48,211 nt of DNA from Nitrososphaerales archaeon (GTDB lineage Archaea > Thermoproteota > Nitrososphaeria > Nitrososphaerales > Gagatemarchaeaceae), in the NCBI GenBank assembly GCA_030038395.1, contig JASHOZ010000068.1, positions 1 through 48,211 on the forward strand. The letters run 5' to 3'. Shown in pieces: positions 17,893-26,148 of the stretch. The notes beneath the pieces are model-generated. The model was given only the letters and a program-made list of their open reading frames with translations. It had not been told where the DNA came from and ran no database searches. Every line of letters starts with the position of its first letter. Within the stretch, counting starts at the first letter, position 1. A program made the position numbers and the translations under genes.

Positions 17893-18198
17893 GCAGGCTT
17901 AGCTGCCCCGAAGTCCGCGCCCAAGAAAGCTGTTAGGAGAAAGAAGGTCGAAGACGAGGTCGCGCCTTTCAAGATAAGCACCCACTTCCTAATCCCAAAG
18001 CACGAGCTCCTGACGAAGGATGAGGCGCAGCAGGTCCTCGAGAGGTATCACGCTTCTCCCAGTCAGTTGCCCTACATTCTCGCCACGGACCCGCTAGCGA
18101 AGGAGATAGGGGCGAAGCCTGGAGACCTCGTCAGGATATCGAGGAGGAGCGAGACGGCGGGCTCCAGCACATACTACAGATACGTGGTGGAGAACTGA
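17893..18198 (+). CDS. rpoH: RNA polymerase subunit H (start unresolved)
   Basis: The frame downstream of TAG 17890-17892 encodes a basic N-terminal stretch (APKSAPKKAVRRKK) and then a complete RpoH/RPB5 C-terminal domain: HFLIPKHELLTKDEAQQVLE, QLPYILATDPLAKEIGAKPG, DLVRISRRSETAGSSTYYRY. RpoH is the small jaw subunit of archaeal RNA polymerase. There is no ATG, GTG or TTG in frame before the conserved domain. The nearest ATG (17883) is in another frame and stops at 17934-17936. A +1 shift somewhere between 17893 and 17933, for example at CTT-A-GCT or in the CCCC run at 17906-17909, would join them. The gene ends 2 nt before rpoB. Conservation shows it is functional, so an assembly indel or a non-standard start is likely. 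Confidence 0.85.
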   Translation, partial: AGLAAPKSAPKKAVRRKKVEDEVAPFKISTHFLIPKHELLTKDEAQQVLERYHASPSQLPYILATDPLAKEIGAKPGDLVRISRRSETAGSSTYYRYVVEN

Positions 18199-18200
18199 CA

Positions 18201-21200
18201 GTGAACAGACAGGCAAGATCCAGTTCGTGGATAGTGCTGCGGGACCTTCTCGAAAGGGAGGGGGTTGCGAAACAGCACCTGAACAGCTACAACGAGTTCG
18301 TCTCCAGGGGCCTTCAGAACATAGTGGACGAAATCGGCGAAGTCGAGGTGGAGACCGTGAGCACCCCGTACAAGATCAAGTTCGGCAGAGTCACTCTCGG
18401 CTCCCCTAGGGTGGTCGAGATCGACGGATCCGTGAGCAGCGTCCTCCCGATGGAGGCGCGGCTCCGCAACCTGACCTACTCGGCGCCCATTCTCCTCGAG
18501 ATGACGATTGAGGAAGAGGGCCTCCCCCGGGACACCGCCCGGCAGCACATCGGTGACCTCCCCGTGATGGTGAAGTCGGAGCTCTGTCAGCTCTCGACGC
18601 GCTCCAAGGAGCAGTTGATCGAGGCGGGGGAGGACCCGAACGACCCTGGCGGGTACTTCATAATCAACGGCGCCGAGCGGGTGATCGTAGGCCTCGAGGA
18701 CCTCTCCCCCAACAAGATCCTGGTAGATGCCGAGAAGGTCGCAGGCGCCACCACCTACAAGTCGCGCGTGTACTCTTCGGTCGTCGGGTACAGGTCCAAG
18801 CTGGAGCTGACGCTGAAGCAGGACGGCGCGATCAACGTCAAGGTTCCGAGCTGCCCGGTTGACCTCCCGTTCGTCATCGTGATGCGCGCCCTCGGCGTCA
18901 AGTCTGACAAGGAGATCGCGGACGCCGTGTCACCAAAGTCGGAGATCCAGGACCTGCTGGAGGTCTCCTTTGACAAGGCCGGCGAAGCACCGACGGACAA
19001 GGACTCTCTGGTGTACATAGGGAACAGGGTCGCCCACGGCATGCTCGAAGAGTTCAGAGTGAAGCGCGCGCAGTCCATGCTCGACTGGGGTCTGCTGCCT
19101 CACCTCGGGAAGACAGACGACAGGAGGTACGACAAGGCGATGTTCATGGGCGAGGCGGTCTGCAAGCTGCTTGAGCTGAGGCTCGGGTGGATAGGGCCCG
19201 ACGACAAGGACCACTACGGAAACAAGGTGATCAAGTTCGCGGGGCAGATGCTCGCTGACCTGTTCAGGACCGCCTTCAGGAACCTCGTCAGGGACATGAA
19301 GTATCAGCTGGAGAGGACGGGCCAGAAGCGTGGCGGGAACGTCGTCGGGGCGGCGATACGCACCGGCATTATCACTGACAAGCTGAACAACGCGATTGCA
19401 ACTGGGAACTGGGGACGGGGGAAGGTGGGGGTCACACAGCTACTTGACAGGACGAACTATCTGAGCACGCTCAGCCACCTCAGACGCGTTCAGTCGCCCC
19501 TCAGCCGTAGCCAGCCGAACTTCGAGGCGAGGGACCTTCACGCGACGCACTTCGGGAGGATCTGTCCCTCGGAGACGCCGGAAGGCGTGAACTGCGGGCT
19601 CGTGAAGAACCTGGCCCTCTCGGCGATCATCTCGGTGGGCGTTCCGAGCCAGGAGGTAGAGGAGAAACTGTGGGAGCTTGGCGCGAGGCAGATCCGCGAC
19701 GCCGACCAGAAGCTCCAGGTTGGAGGGTGCAGGGTGTTCATGGACGGCAGGTTCCTCGGCTACGTCGACGACGGCGAGAGGCTAGCAAAGGCATTCAGGA
19801 AGCTCCGTCGCGAAGGGCAGATCAACCCCAGCGCTAGCGTCCTGTACGTCTCGCCGATGAACGAGAAGGCCTACCCAAGGCTGTACATCAGCCTGAGCTC
19901 GGGGCGGGTACTCAGGCCGCTCATCGTTGTCGAGAGCGGGAGGCCCTTGCTCGACAGCGTGCTGATCGAGAAGGTGGACTCCAACCAGATGTCCTGGCGC
20001 GAGCTCGTCGAGCGCGGGGTCGTGGAGCTCATAGACGCGAACGAAGAGGAGAATCTCCTGGTCGCAATGGGAGCAGACGACGTAGGGACGAGGAACACCC
20101 ACATGGAGCTCTTCCCCGCCGCCATGTTCGGGATCGCGGCTTCCATAATCCCGTACCCAGAGCACAACCAGTCGCCGAGGAACACGTACGAGTCGGCGAT
20201 GGCGAAGCAGAGCCTTGGGTTCAGCTCGCCCACCTATCCCATCTCACCGCACGTCCGGCAGCACCTTCTGGTTAGCCCGCAGGCCCCCATGGTGAGGACG
20301 AGGACCCTCGACCTTCTCAAGATCGACGAGCGCCCGCTCGGGCAGAACTGCGTTGTAGCGGTCCTGTCGTTCGAGGGATACAACATAGAGGACGCGATAA
20401 TCATGAACAGGTCGAGCGTCGAGAGGGGGCTCGCGAGGTCGTTCTTCTACAGGCTCTACGAGGGGGAGGCGAAGCAGTACCTCGGTGGTATGCGGGACAC
20501 CTTCGAGGTCCCGGCGGCAGAGTCCAACATCAGAGGGTACAGGGGGGAGAAGTTCTACAGACTCCTCGAGGGGGACGGCGTCGTCGCGCACGAGTCGCAG
20601 GTGACCGGGGGAGACGTGGTGATCGGCAGGACGAGCCCTCCGAGGTTCATGGAGGAGTACAAGGAGTTCGAGATAAAGGGCCCGTACAGGAGGGACACTT
20701 CGGTCGCCGTCAGGCCTTCGGAGACCGGCGTCGTAGATTCGATCTTCATGACCGAGAACGTCGAGGGCGGAAGGATGTTCAAGGTGAGGGTCAGGGACAT
20801 GCGCGTCCCAGAGATAGGAGACAAGTTCGCCTCCAGGCACGGGCAGAAGGGGGTGATAGGGCTCGTCGTCCCGCAGGAGGACATGCCGTACACCGCGGAT
20901 GGAGTCGTCCCCGATGTCATAATCAACCCGCACGCATTCCCCTCCAGGATGACCGTCGGCCAGTTCATCGAGTCGATTGCGGGCAAGGCGGGCTCACTGC
21001 GCGGCTCCCCCATCGACGGGTCCGCTTTCGCGGGGGAGAACATCGACGGCCTCGAGAAGATCCTGAAAGAGAGAGGGTTCGAGCCCACGGGACGCGAGGT
21101 GATGTACGACGGGAAGACGGCGAAGAAGTTCGCTACAGACGTGTTCGTCGGGGTCGTCTACTATCAGAAGCTCCACCACATGGTGGCCGACAAGATCCAC

Positions 21201-21554
21201 GCGAGGGCGAGGGGGCAGGTGCAGATGCTGACGAAGCAGCCGACAGAAGGGCGCGCTAGGGGAGGGGGCCTCCGCTTCGGCGAGATGGAGCGCGACTGCC
21301 TGATTGCATACGGGGCGTCGATGGTCCTGAAGGACAGGCTCCTCGACGAGGCCGACAAGACTGAGATCTACGTCTGCGAGAAGTGTGGGCTGATAGCCTA
21401 CTACGACGCCAAGCAGAGGCGGTACACCTGCAAGATAGATGGCGACCAGTCGAAAATCTCCACCGTCGTGGTCGCGTACGCGTTCAAGCTTCTTCTACAG
21501 GAGATGATGAGCCTGAACATCGCGCCGAGGCTCCAGCTGAAGGACAAGGTGTAG
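18201..21554 (+). CDS. rpoB: DNA-directed RNA polymerase subunit B (unsplit)
   Basis: The 1117-residue RpoB is a single polypeptide, as in Crenarchaeota and Thaumarchaeota, rather than split B''/B'. It contains the protrusion/lobe region, the fork (RRVQSPLSR, then HFGRICPSETPEGVNCGLVKN), the hybrid-binding region (GQNCVVAVLSFEGYNIEDA, then GDKFASRHGQKGVIG) and the anchor (TKQPTEGRARGGGLRFGEM). It forms the second half of the polymerase active centre. The C-terminal zinc ribbon shows CEKC and a third Cys, but the fourth position is Asp (YTCKIDGDQ), so zinc binding may be altered. The start is GTG 18201, overlapping no gene. Confidence 0.98.
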   Translation: MNRQARSSSWIVLRDLLEREGVAKQHLNSYNEFVSRGLQNIVDEIGEVEVETVSTPYKIKFGRVTLGSPRVVEIDGSVSSVLPMEARLRNLTYSAPILLEMTIEEEGLPRDTARQHIGDLPVMVKSELCQLSTRSKEQLIEAGEDPNDPGGYFIINGAERVIVGLEDLSPNKILVDAEKVAGATTYKSRVYSSVVGYRSKLELTLKQDGAINVKVPSCPVDLPFVIVMRALGVKSDKEIADAVSPKSEIQDLLEVSFDKAGEAPTDKDSLVYIGNRVAHGMLEEFRVKRAQSMLDWGLLPHLGKTDDRRYDKAMFMGEAVCKLLELRLGWIGPDDKDHYGNKVIKFAGQMLADLFRTAFRNLVRDMKYQLERTGQKRGGNVVGAAIRTGIITDKLNNAIATGNWGRGKVGVTQLLDRTNYLSTLSHLRRVQSPLSRSQPNFEARDLHATHFGRICPSETPEGVNCGLVKNLALSAIISVGVPSQEVEEKLWELGARQIRDADQKLQVGGCRVFMDGRFLGYVDDGERLAKAFRKLRREGQINPSASVLYVSPMNEKAYPRLYISLSSGRVLRPLIVVESGRPLLDSVLIEKVDSNQMSWRELVERGVVELIDANEEENLLVAMGADDVGTRNTHMELFPAAMFGIAASIIPYPEHNQSPRNTYESAMAKQSLGFSSPTYPISPHVRQHLLVSPQAPMVRTRTLDLLKIDERPLGQNCVVAVLSFEGYNIEDAIIMNRSSVERGLARSFFYRLYEGEAKQYLGGMRDTFEVPAAESNIRGYRGEKFYRLLEGDGVVAHESQVTGGDVVIGRTSPPRFMEEYKEFEIKGPYRRDTSVAVRPSETGVVDSIFMTENVEGGRMFKVRVRDMRVPEIGDKFASRHGQKGVIGLVVPQEDMPYTADGVVPDVIINPHAFPSRMTVGQFIESIAGKAGSLRGSPIDGSAFAGENIDGLEKILKERGFEPTGREVMYDGKTAKKFATDVFVGVVYYQKLHHMVADKIHARARGQVQMLTKQPTEGRARGGGLRFGEMERDCLIAYGASMVLKDRLLDEADKTEIYVCEKCGLIAYYDAKQRRYTCKIDGDQSKISTVVVAYAFKLLLQEMMSLNIAPRLQLKDKV

Positions 21555-21561
21555 ACAAAGG

Positions 21562-24500
21562 ATGTCGATGGAGCAGGCCCTCAAGACGATTCGCGGGATA
21601 GACTTCGCGCTCTTCTCGCCGAGCGAGGTCAGGAAGTACTCAGTCGCTGAAGTGACTCAGCCCGAGACGTACGACGAGGACGGGATGCCCGTGCAGGGGG
21701 GGCTCATGGACAGCAGGCTTGGGACTCTCGAGCCGGGGCAGAAGTGCGGCACGTGCGGGAGCACGGCGGGACGGTGTCCGGGTCACTTCGGGCACATCGA
21801 ACTCGCGGAGCCGGTCCTCCACATCGCGTTCGTCGATGAAATCAACAAGCTCATCCAGACGACCTGCAGGACGTGCGGAAGGATCCTCCTCCCTCAGCAG
21901 GAGCTCGACGCATACAGGACGAGGCTGTCCAACAGGACCGACTTCAGTCCGGCGCTGGTCGACGAGGTCGCCAAGGAGATAACGACGAAGGCGAAGAAGG
22001 TGAAGCTCTGCCCCCACTGCGGGAAGCAGCAGTACCAGATCGAGTTCACGAAGCCCACCATCTTCCACGAGATCACGGAGGAGGGGGGCGCGACGCGGTT
22101 GCTCCCAGTCGCGGTCCGTGAGAGGCTCGAGAGGATAAACGACGAGGACCTGGCGCTCCTCGACTTCAACGCGAAGGCGGCCAGACCCGAATGGTTCGTC
22201 CTGCAGGTCCTCCCTGTCCCGCCGCTCACGGTGAGGCCGTCCATCACCCTGGAGTCGGGGATCAGGTCAGAGGACGACCTGACGCACAAGATAGTCGACA
22301 TACTGAGGGTGAACCAGCGTGTAAGGGAGAGCAAGGAGTCTGGGACCCCGCACCTCATCGTACAGGATCTCGTGGACCTGCTGCACTACCATGTCACCAC
22401 CTACTTCGACAACGAGGTCTCAGGGATTCCGCAGGCCCATCACCGCTCTGGGAGGCCCCTGAAGACGCTCAGCCAGCGGCTGAAGGGGAAGGAGGGGAGG
22501 TTCCGCGGCTCACTTTCTGGGAAGCGCGTCGACTTCTCCAGCCGCACAGTGATTAGCCCTGACCCGAGCCTGGACATAGGGGAGGTGGGCGTCCCCTTCG
22601 AGGTCGCGAAGAAGCTCACCATACCCGAGAAGGTCTCGCAGGGCAACATCGAAGCCCTCAAGCAGCTCGTCGTCAAGGGCCCGTTCGAACACCCTGGAGC
22701 GAACTACGTGATCAGGCCTGACGGGGTGAAGATCAGGCTCGACTTCGCGAGCGACAGGAAGGCGCTCGCTGACACGCTCGCCCCCGGATACGTGGTCGAG
22801 AGGCACCTGATGGACGGGGACGTGGTCCTGTTCAACAGGCAGCCGTCGCTGCACAGGATGTCTGTCATGGCGCACTTCGTTAGGGTCCTCCCGTACAGGA
22901 CATTCAGGCTCCACCCATCCGTCTGTCCGCCGTACAACGCGGACTTCGACGGCGACGAGATGAACCTCCACGTCCCACAGAGCGAAGAGTCGCGCTCGGA
23001 GGCGCTGATGCTCATGAAGGTGCAGGACCAGATACTCTCGCCGAGGTATGGCGGGCCAATCATAGGGGGGATACGGGACTTCATCACGGGGGCGTTCATG
23101 CTGACGAGGGATGAGACTATGCTCACTCCGGGCGAGTTCTCCAACCTAGCTCTGGTGGGTGGGTACGAGGGCGACCTCCCAGACCCTGCGGTGGGAGGGG
23201 CACACCCGATGTACACCGGAAGGCAGCTGTTCTCGCTCTTCATACCGAAGGGGATGAACTGCGTTCTCACCTCCAAGTGGGCGAAGTCGTCGAAGACGGC
23301 CCCAGGGGGGGACGTCGTCATCAAGGACGGGCAGCTCATATCGGGGGTCGTCGACAAGGCAGTCATCGGAGCCGAGGAACCAGACTCGCTCCTCCACAGG
23401 ATCGCCAAGGACTACGGGAACGAGGACGCGAGGAACTTCCTGAACTCCATCCTGAAGGTCCTGAAGACGTACCTGACGCGGAGGGGCTTCACGTACGGGT
23501 TCAACGAGCTGGAGCTTGCCCCAGACGCGAAGGACGGGATCAGCGGCGCACTCGACGAGGCGTACGCGGGGGTCTCCGAGCTGATCAAGAAGTACAAGGC
23601 CGGAACGCTGCAGCTCACACGGGGGCTGTCCCCCGAGGACTCGCTCGAGGCGTACATCGTGAACGAGCTCGCGCGGGCGAGGGACAAGGCGGGGCGCATC
23701 GCAGACAGGTCGTTCCCTCCGGAGAACTCCGGCATGATAATGGCAAGGACGGGCGCCAGGGGGTCGAGCCTCAACGTGGGGCAGATGACCGCGGCGCTTG
23801 GCCAGCAGTCGGTCAGAGGGAAGAGGATAGAGAAGGGCATGCGGGGGAGGGCGCTGAGCCACTTCCCCTGGAACGACCCGGCACCAGAGGCGAAGGGGTT
23901 CGTGAGGAGCAACTACAGGGACGGCCTCTCTCCCACCGAGTTCTTCTTCCACGCCATGGGAGGGAGGGAAGGGCTCGTAGACACCGCGGTCAGGACCCAG
24001 CAGAGCGGTTACATGCAGAGGCGGCTCGTCAACGCCCTGGAGCACCTCAAGGTCGAGTACGACCTGACTGTGAGAGACCCACACGGCCACATCATCCAGT
24101 TCCTGTACGGAGAAGACGGGGTCGACCCAGCGAAGAGCGACCACGGCCGGCCGATCAACCTCGACCGGCTGGTCGAGACCGAGGAGCTGCTGCACAAGTC
24201 CAGGGCCAAGCTGGACACGGAGACAGTCCAGAGGCTCCTCAAGAAGTACCAGCCGCGCCTCAACGAAAGACTGTCGCGCGAGCTGGAGGAGAAGCTCAAG
24301 AGCTCCAACCTGTCGGAAGAGGGGGCGAGGGAGACGCTCGAGAAGGTGGACGACGCTCAGGACTACTCGAGGGTGGAGCCGGGCGAAGCGTCCGGCATAG
24401 TCGCGGCTCAGTCGATAGGCGAGCCCGGGACCCAGATGACCCTGAGGACGTTCCACTTCGCCGGCGTCAGGGAGCGGGACGTGACCCTGGGCCTCCCGAG

Positions 24501-25350
24501 ACTGATGGAGCTCGTTGACGCCCGCAAAATCCCGGCCACGCCGTCGATGGATATCTACCTCACAAAGGAGTATGCCTCGTCCAACGAGAAGGCGCTGAAG
24601 GTGGCGAAGGAGATCCTCTTCAGCAAGGTGGGGAACGTCGTCTCGTTCAGCGAAGTCGACCCGACGGAGGGGATCAAGCTCCACCTGAGCCCGGAGATGA
24701 TGGCCGACAGGGACACCAACCCGGATGAGCTCAGGGAGGTCATTGAGACTGGGAAGCGCAACGTCCAGCCCGACAAGAGGGACAGGAACATCATCCACGT
24801 CAGCATGGAGAACGCAGACCTCTCCGCCCTGTTCACGCTCAGGAACAAGATACTCAACATGAAGCTGAAGGGCATCCCGGGGATCACGCGGGTCACCGTC
24901 GTCAAGGAAGGGGACGAGTGGTTCATACAGACCGCCGGGTCGAACCTTGGGAAGGTGGTCCTGGTGCAGGGGGTGGACCCGTCGAGAGTGTACACCAACA
25001 ACGTTCACGAGGTCGCGCAGGTCCTCGGCATCGAGGCCGCGAGATCTACCCTCGTCCGCGAAGTGATGAGCACCCTGGACGAACAGGGACTGGAGGTAGA
25101 CATCAGGCACGTCTTCCTAGTCGCCGACCTCATGACGTCGAAAGGGTACATCCAGCAGATAGGGCGCCACGGGATTGCGGGGGCGAAGAGCAGCGTGCTT
25201 GCAAGGGCGGCATTCGAGATCACCGTCCCCACGCTGGCCGAGGCGGCTGTCAGGGGCGAAGTGGAGGACCTGAAGGGGGTCACCGAGAACGTAATCGTAG
25301 GACTCCCGATCCCGGTGGGGACCGGGATGATAGACCTCTACATGAGTTGA
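21562..25350 (+). CDS. rpoA: DNA-directed RNA polymerase subunit A, A' and A'' fused
   Basis: One 1262-residue frame carries both the A' part (residues 1 to about 900) and the A'' part (about 900 to the end), which are separate genes in most archaea. Visible are the N-terminal zinc ligands (CGTCG and CPGHFGH near 62-78), a second Cys set (CRTC, CPHC), the lid/rudder region (GKEGRFRGSLSGKRVDFSSR), the catalytic NADFDGDEMN with Asp461, Asp463 and Asp465 that bind Mg2+, the bridge helix (YRDGLSPTEFFFHAMGGREG), and the trigger-loop region in A'' (EPGTQMTLRTFHFAG). The ATG is 7 nt after the rpoB stop, and the stop overlaps rpl30e by 1 nt. Fusion is typical of Thaumarchaeota. Confidence 0.98.
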   Translation: MSMEQALKTIRGIDFALFSPSEVRKYSVAEVTQPETYDEDGMPVQGGLMDSRLGTLEPGQKCGTCGSTAGRCPGHFGHIELAEPVLHIAFVDEINKLIQTTCRTCGRILLPQQELDAYRTRLSNRTDFSPALVDEVAKEITTKAKKVKLCPHCGKQQYQIEFTKPTIFHEITEEGGATRLLPVAVRERLERINDEDLALLDFNAKAARPEWFVLQVLPVPPLTVRPSITLESGIRSEDDLTHKIVDILRVNQRVRESKESGTPHLIVQDLVDLLHYHVTTYFDNEVSGIPQAHHRSGRPLKTLSQRLKGKEGRFRGSLSGKRVDFSSRTVISPDPSLDIGEVGVPFEVAKKLTIPEKVSQGNIEALKQLVVKGPFEHPGANYVIRPDGVKIRLDFASDRKALADTLAPGYVVERHLMDGDVVLFNRQPSLHRMSVMAHFVRVLPYRTFRLHPSVCPPYNADFDGDEMNLHVPQSEESRSEALMLMKVQDQILSPRYGGPIIGGIRDFITGAFMLTRDETMLTPGEFSNLALVGGYEGDLPDPAVGGAHPMYTGRQLFSLFIPKGMNCVLTSKWAKSSKTAPGGDVVIKDGQLISGVVDKAVIGAEEPDSLLHRIAKDYGNEDARNFLNSILKVLKTYLTRRGFTYGFNELELAPDAKDGISGALDEAYAGVSELIKKYKAGTLQLTRGLSPEDSLEAYIVNELARARDKAGRIADRSFPPENSGMIMARTGARGSSLNVGQMTAALGQQSVRGKRIEKGMRGRALSHFPWNDPAPEAKGFVRSNYRDGLSPTEFFFHAMGGREGLVDTAVRTQQSGYMQRRLVNALEHLKVEYDLTVRDPHGHIIQFLYGEDGVDPAKSDHGRPINLDRLVETEELLHKSRAKLDTETVQRLLKKYQPRLNERLSRELEEKLKSSNLSEEGARETLEKVDDAQDYSRVEPGEASGIVAAQSIGEPGTQMTLRTFHFAGVRERDVTLGLPRLMELVDARKIPATPSMDIYLTKEYASSNEKALKVAKEILFSKVGNVVSFSEVDPTEGIKLHLSPEMMADRDTNPDELREVIETGKRNVQPDKRDRNIIHVSMENADLSALFTLRNKILNMKLKGIPGITRVTVVKEGDEWFIQTAGSNLGKVVLVQGVDPSRVYTNNVHEVAQVLGIEAARSTLVREVMSTLDEQGLEVDIRHVFLVADLMTSKGYIQQIGRHGIAGAKSSVLARAAFEITVPTLAEAAVRGEVEDLKGVTENVIVGLPIPVGTGMIDLYMS

Positions 25351-25658
25351 TGGCAGTGGTGGACAGCGCACACCTCTCGAAGGTGCTCAAGGACGCGATG
25401 AAGGGAGGGAAGACGGCTGTGGGAGCGAAAGAAAGCATAGCGTCGATGAAGGGGAGCAAGGCGCTGCTGATGACTCGGTCTGTCCCCGACGCGCTCAGGG
25501 CGAGGCTTGTAGAGGAGGCGAACAAACAGAAGGTCCCCATCGTCCAGCTGCCTCACTCGTCCGCGGAACTCGCGAGGCTGATCGGGCGGCCTTACAGGGT
25601 GTCTGCCCTGGCCCTCCGCTCGGTCAGCGAGGCCGACGTCAACCAGCTCCTCAAGTGA
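25350..25658 (+). CDS. rpl30e: Ribosomal protein L30e
   Basis: The 102-residue protein belongs to the L7Ae/L30e/S12e family of kink-turn RNA binders. It has the characteristic layout [20 protein letters not shown], then [19 protein letters not shown], then [20 protein letters not shown], ending in a hydrophobic strand and helix. The ATG overlaps the rpoA stop (TGATG), and the stop overlaps the next start (GTGA), so it is translationally coupled in the operon. The position between rpoA and nusA is the usual archaeal order. Confidence 0.93.
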   Translation: MAVVDSAHLSKVLKDAMKGGKTAVGAKESIASMKGSKALLMTRSVPDALRARLVEEANKQKVPIVQLPHSSAELARLIGRPYRVSALALRSVSEADVNQLLK

Positions 25659-26110
25659 TCCTCCAGATGCCCGAGTTCAAGCTGACGTCAGAGGAGCTGT
25701 CGATGCTGTCCATGTTCCAGGGGATGACGGGAGCCACGGCGAGGGACTGCGTCATCGACGAGAAGATGAACAGGGTCATATTCGTCGTGCCGAAGGGACA
25801 GATGGGGCTCGCTATAGGGAAGGAGGGGGCGTCCGTGAAGAAGATCGAGAGGGCGCTGAGGAGACCCGTCGAGGTGGTCGAGTGGGCGGACGACGTCGAG
25901 GGGACCGTGAGGAACGCTCTCGGGGCGAAATACGTCCAGGAGGTGAGGATAGGGGACAGGCTCGACGGCACAAAGGGCGTCGTCGTGGTCGTAGACTACC
26001 GCAAGAAGGGGGCCGCACTCGGAATGGGAGGACGGAACGCGGAGAAGGTGAGACTCCTCCTGCGCCGCTACCATGGCATCGGAAACGTCCAGATTACGAG
26101 CGAGCTCTGA
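25655..26110 (+). CDS. nusA: NusA-like transcription factor (two KH domains)
   Basis: The 151-residue archaeal NusA-like protein keeps only the KH1-KH2 RNA-binding core; it lacks the N-terminal polymerase-binding and S1 domains of bacterial NusA. KH GxxG-type loops are visible at [15 protein letters not shown] and [14 protein letters not shown]. It is thought to act in transcription termination or ribosome biogenesis. The start is GTG 25655, overlapping the L30e stop by 4 nt. It directly precedes rps12, as in many archaea. Confidence 0.92.
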   Translation: MILQMPEFKLTSEELSMLSMFQGMTGATARDCVIDEKMNRVIFVVPKGQMGLAIGKEGASVKKIERALRRPVEVVEWADDVEGTVRNALGAKYVQEVRIGDRLDGTKGVVVVVDYRKKGAALGMGGRNAEKVRLLLRRYHGIGNVQITSEL

Positions 26111-26114
26111 ACCC

Positions 26115-26121
26115 TTTTATA
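26115..26121 (+). promoter_or_regulatory. TATA box of rps12, inside the operon
   Basis: TTTTATA lies in the 38-nt gap after nusA and predicts transcription from about 26144-26148, immediately before the TTG start at 26149. The intein-bearing gene can thus be transcribed independently of the polymerase genes as a near-leaderless mRNA. A GGAGG at 26130-26134 is 14 nt from the start, too far for a normal Shine-Dalgarno. Confidence 0.5.
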
Positions 26122-26148
26122 CAATCCTCGGAGGTTGCGGCTAGAAAA

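Noticed and set aside
23146-25110. A 654-codon open frame antisense to rpoA
   Set aside because: It lies wholly opposite the highly conserved rpoA and is a typical antisense shadow in GC-rich DNA; its translation is Arg/Leu/Val-rich without recognisable motifs.
25882-26148. An N-terminal extension of S12 into nusA
   Set aside because: It overlaps conserved nusA sequence in another frame; S12 family members start near SPRGEFAAR.
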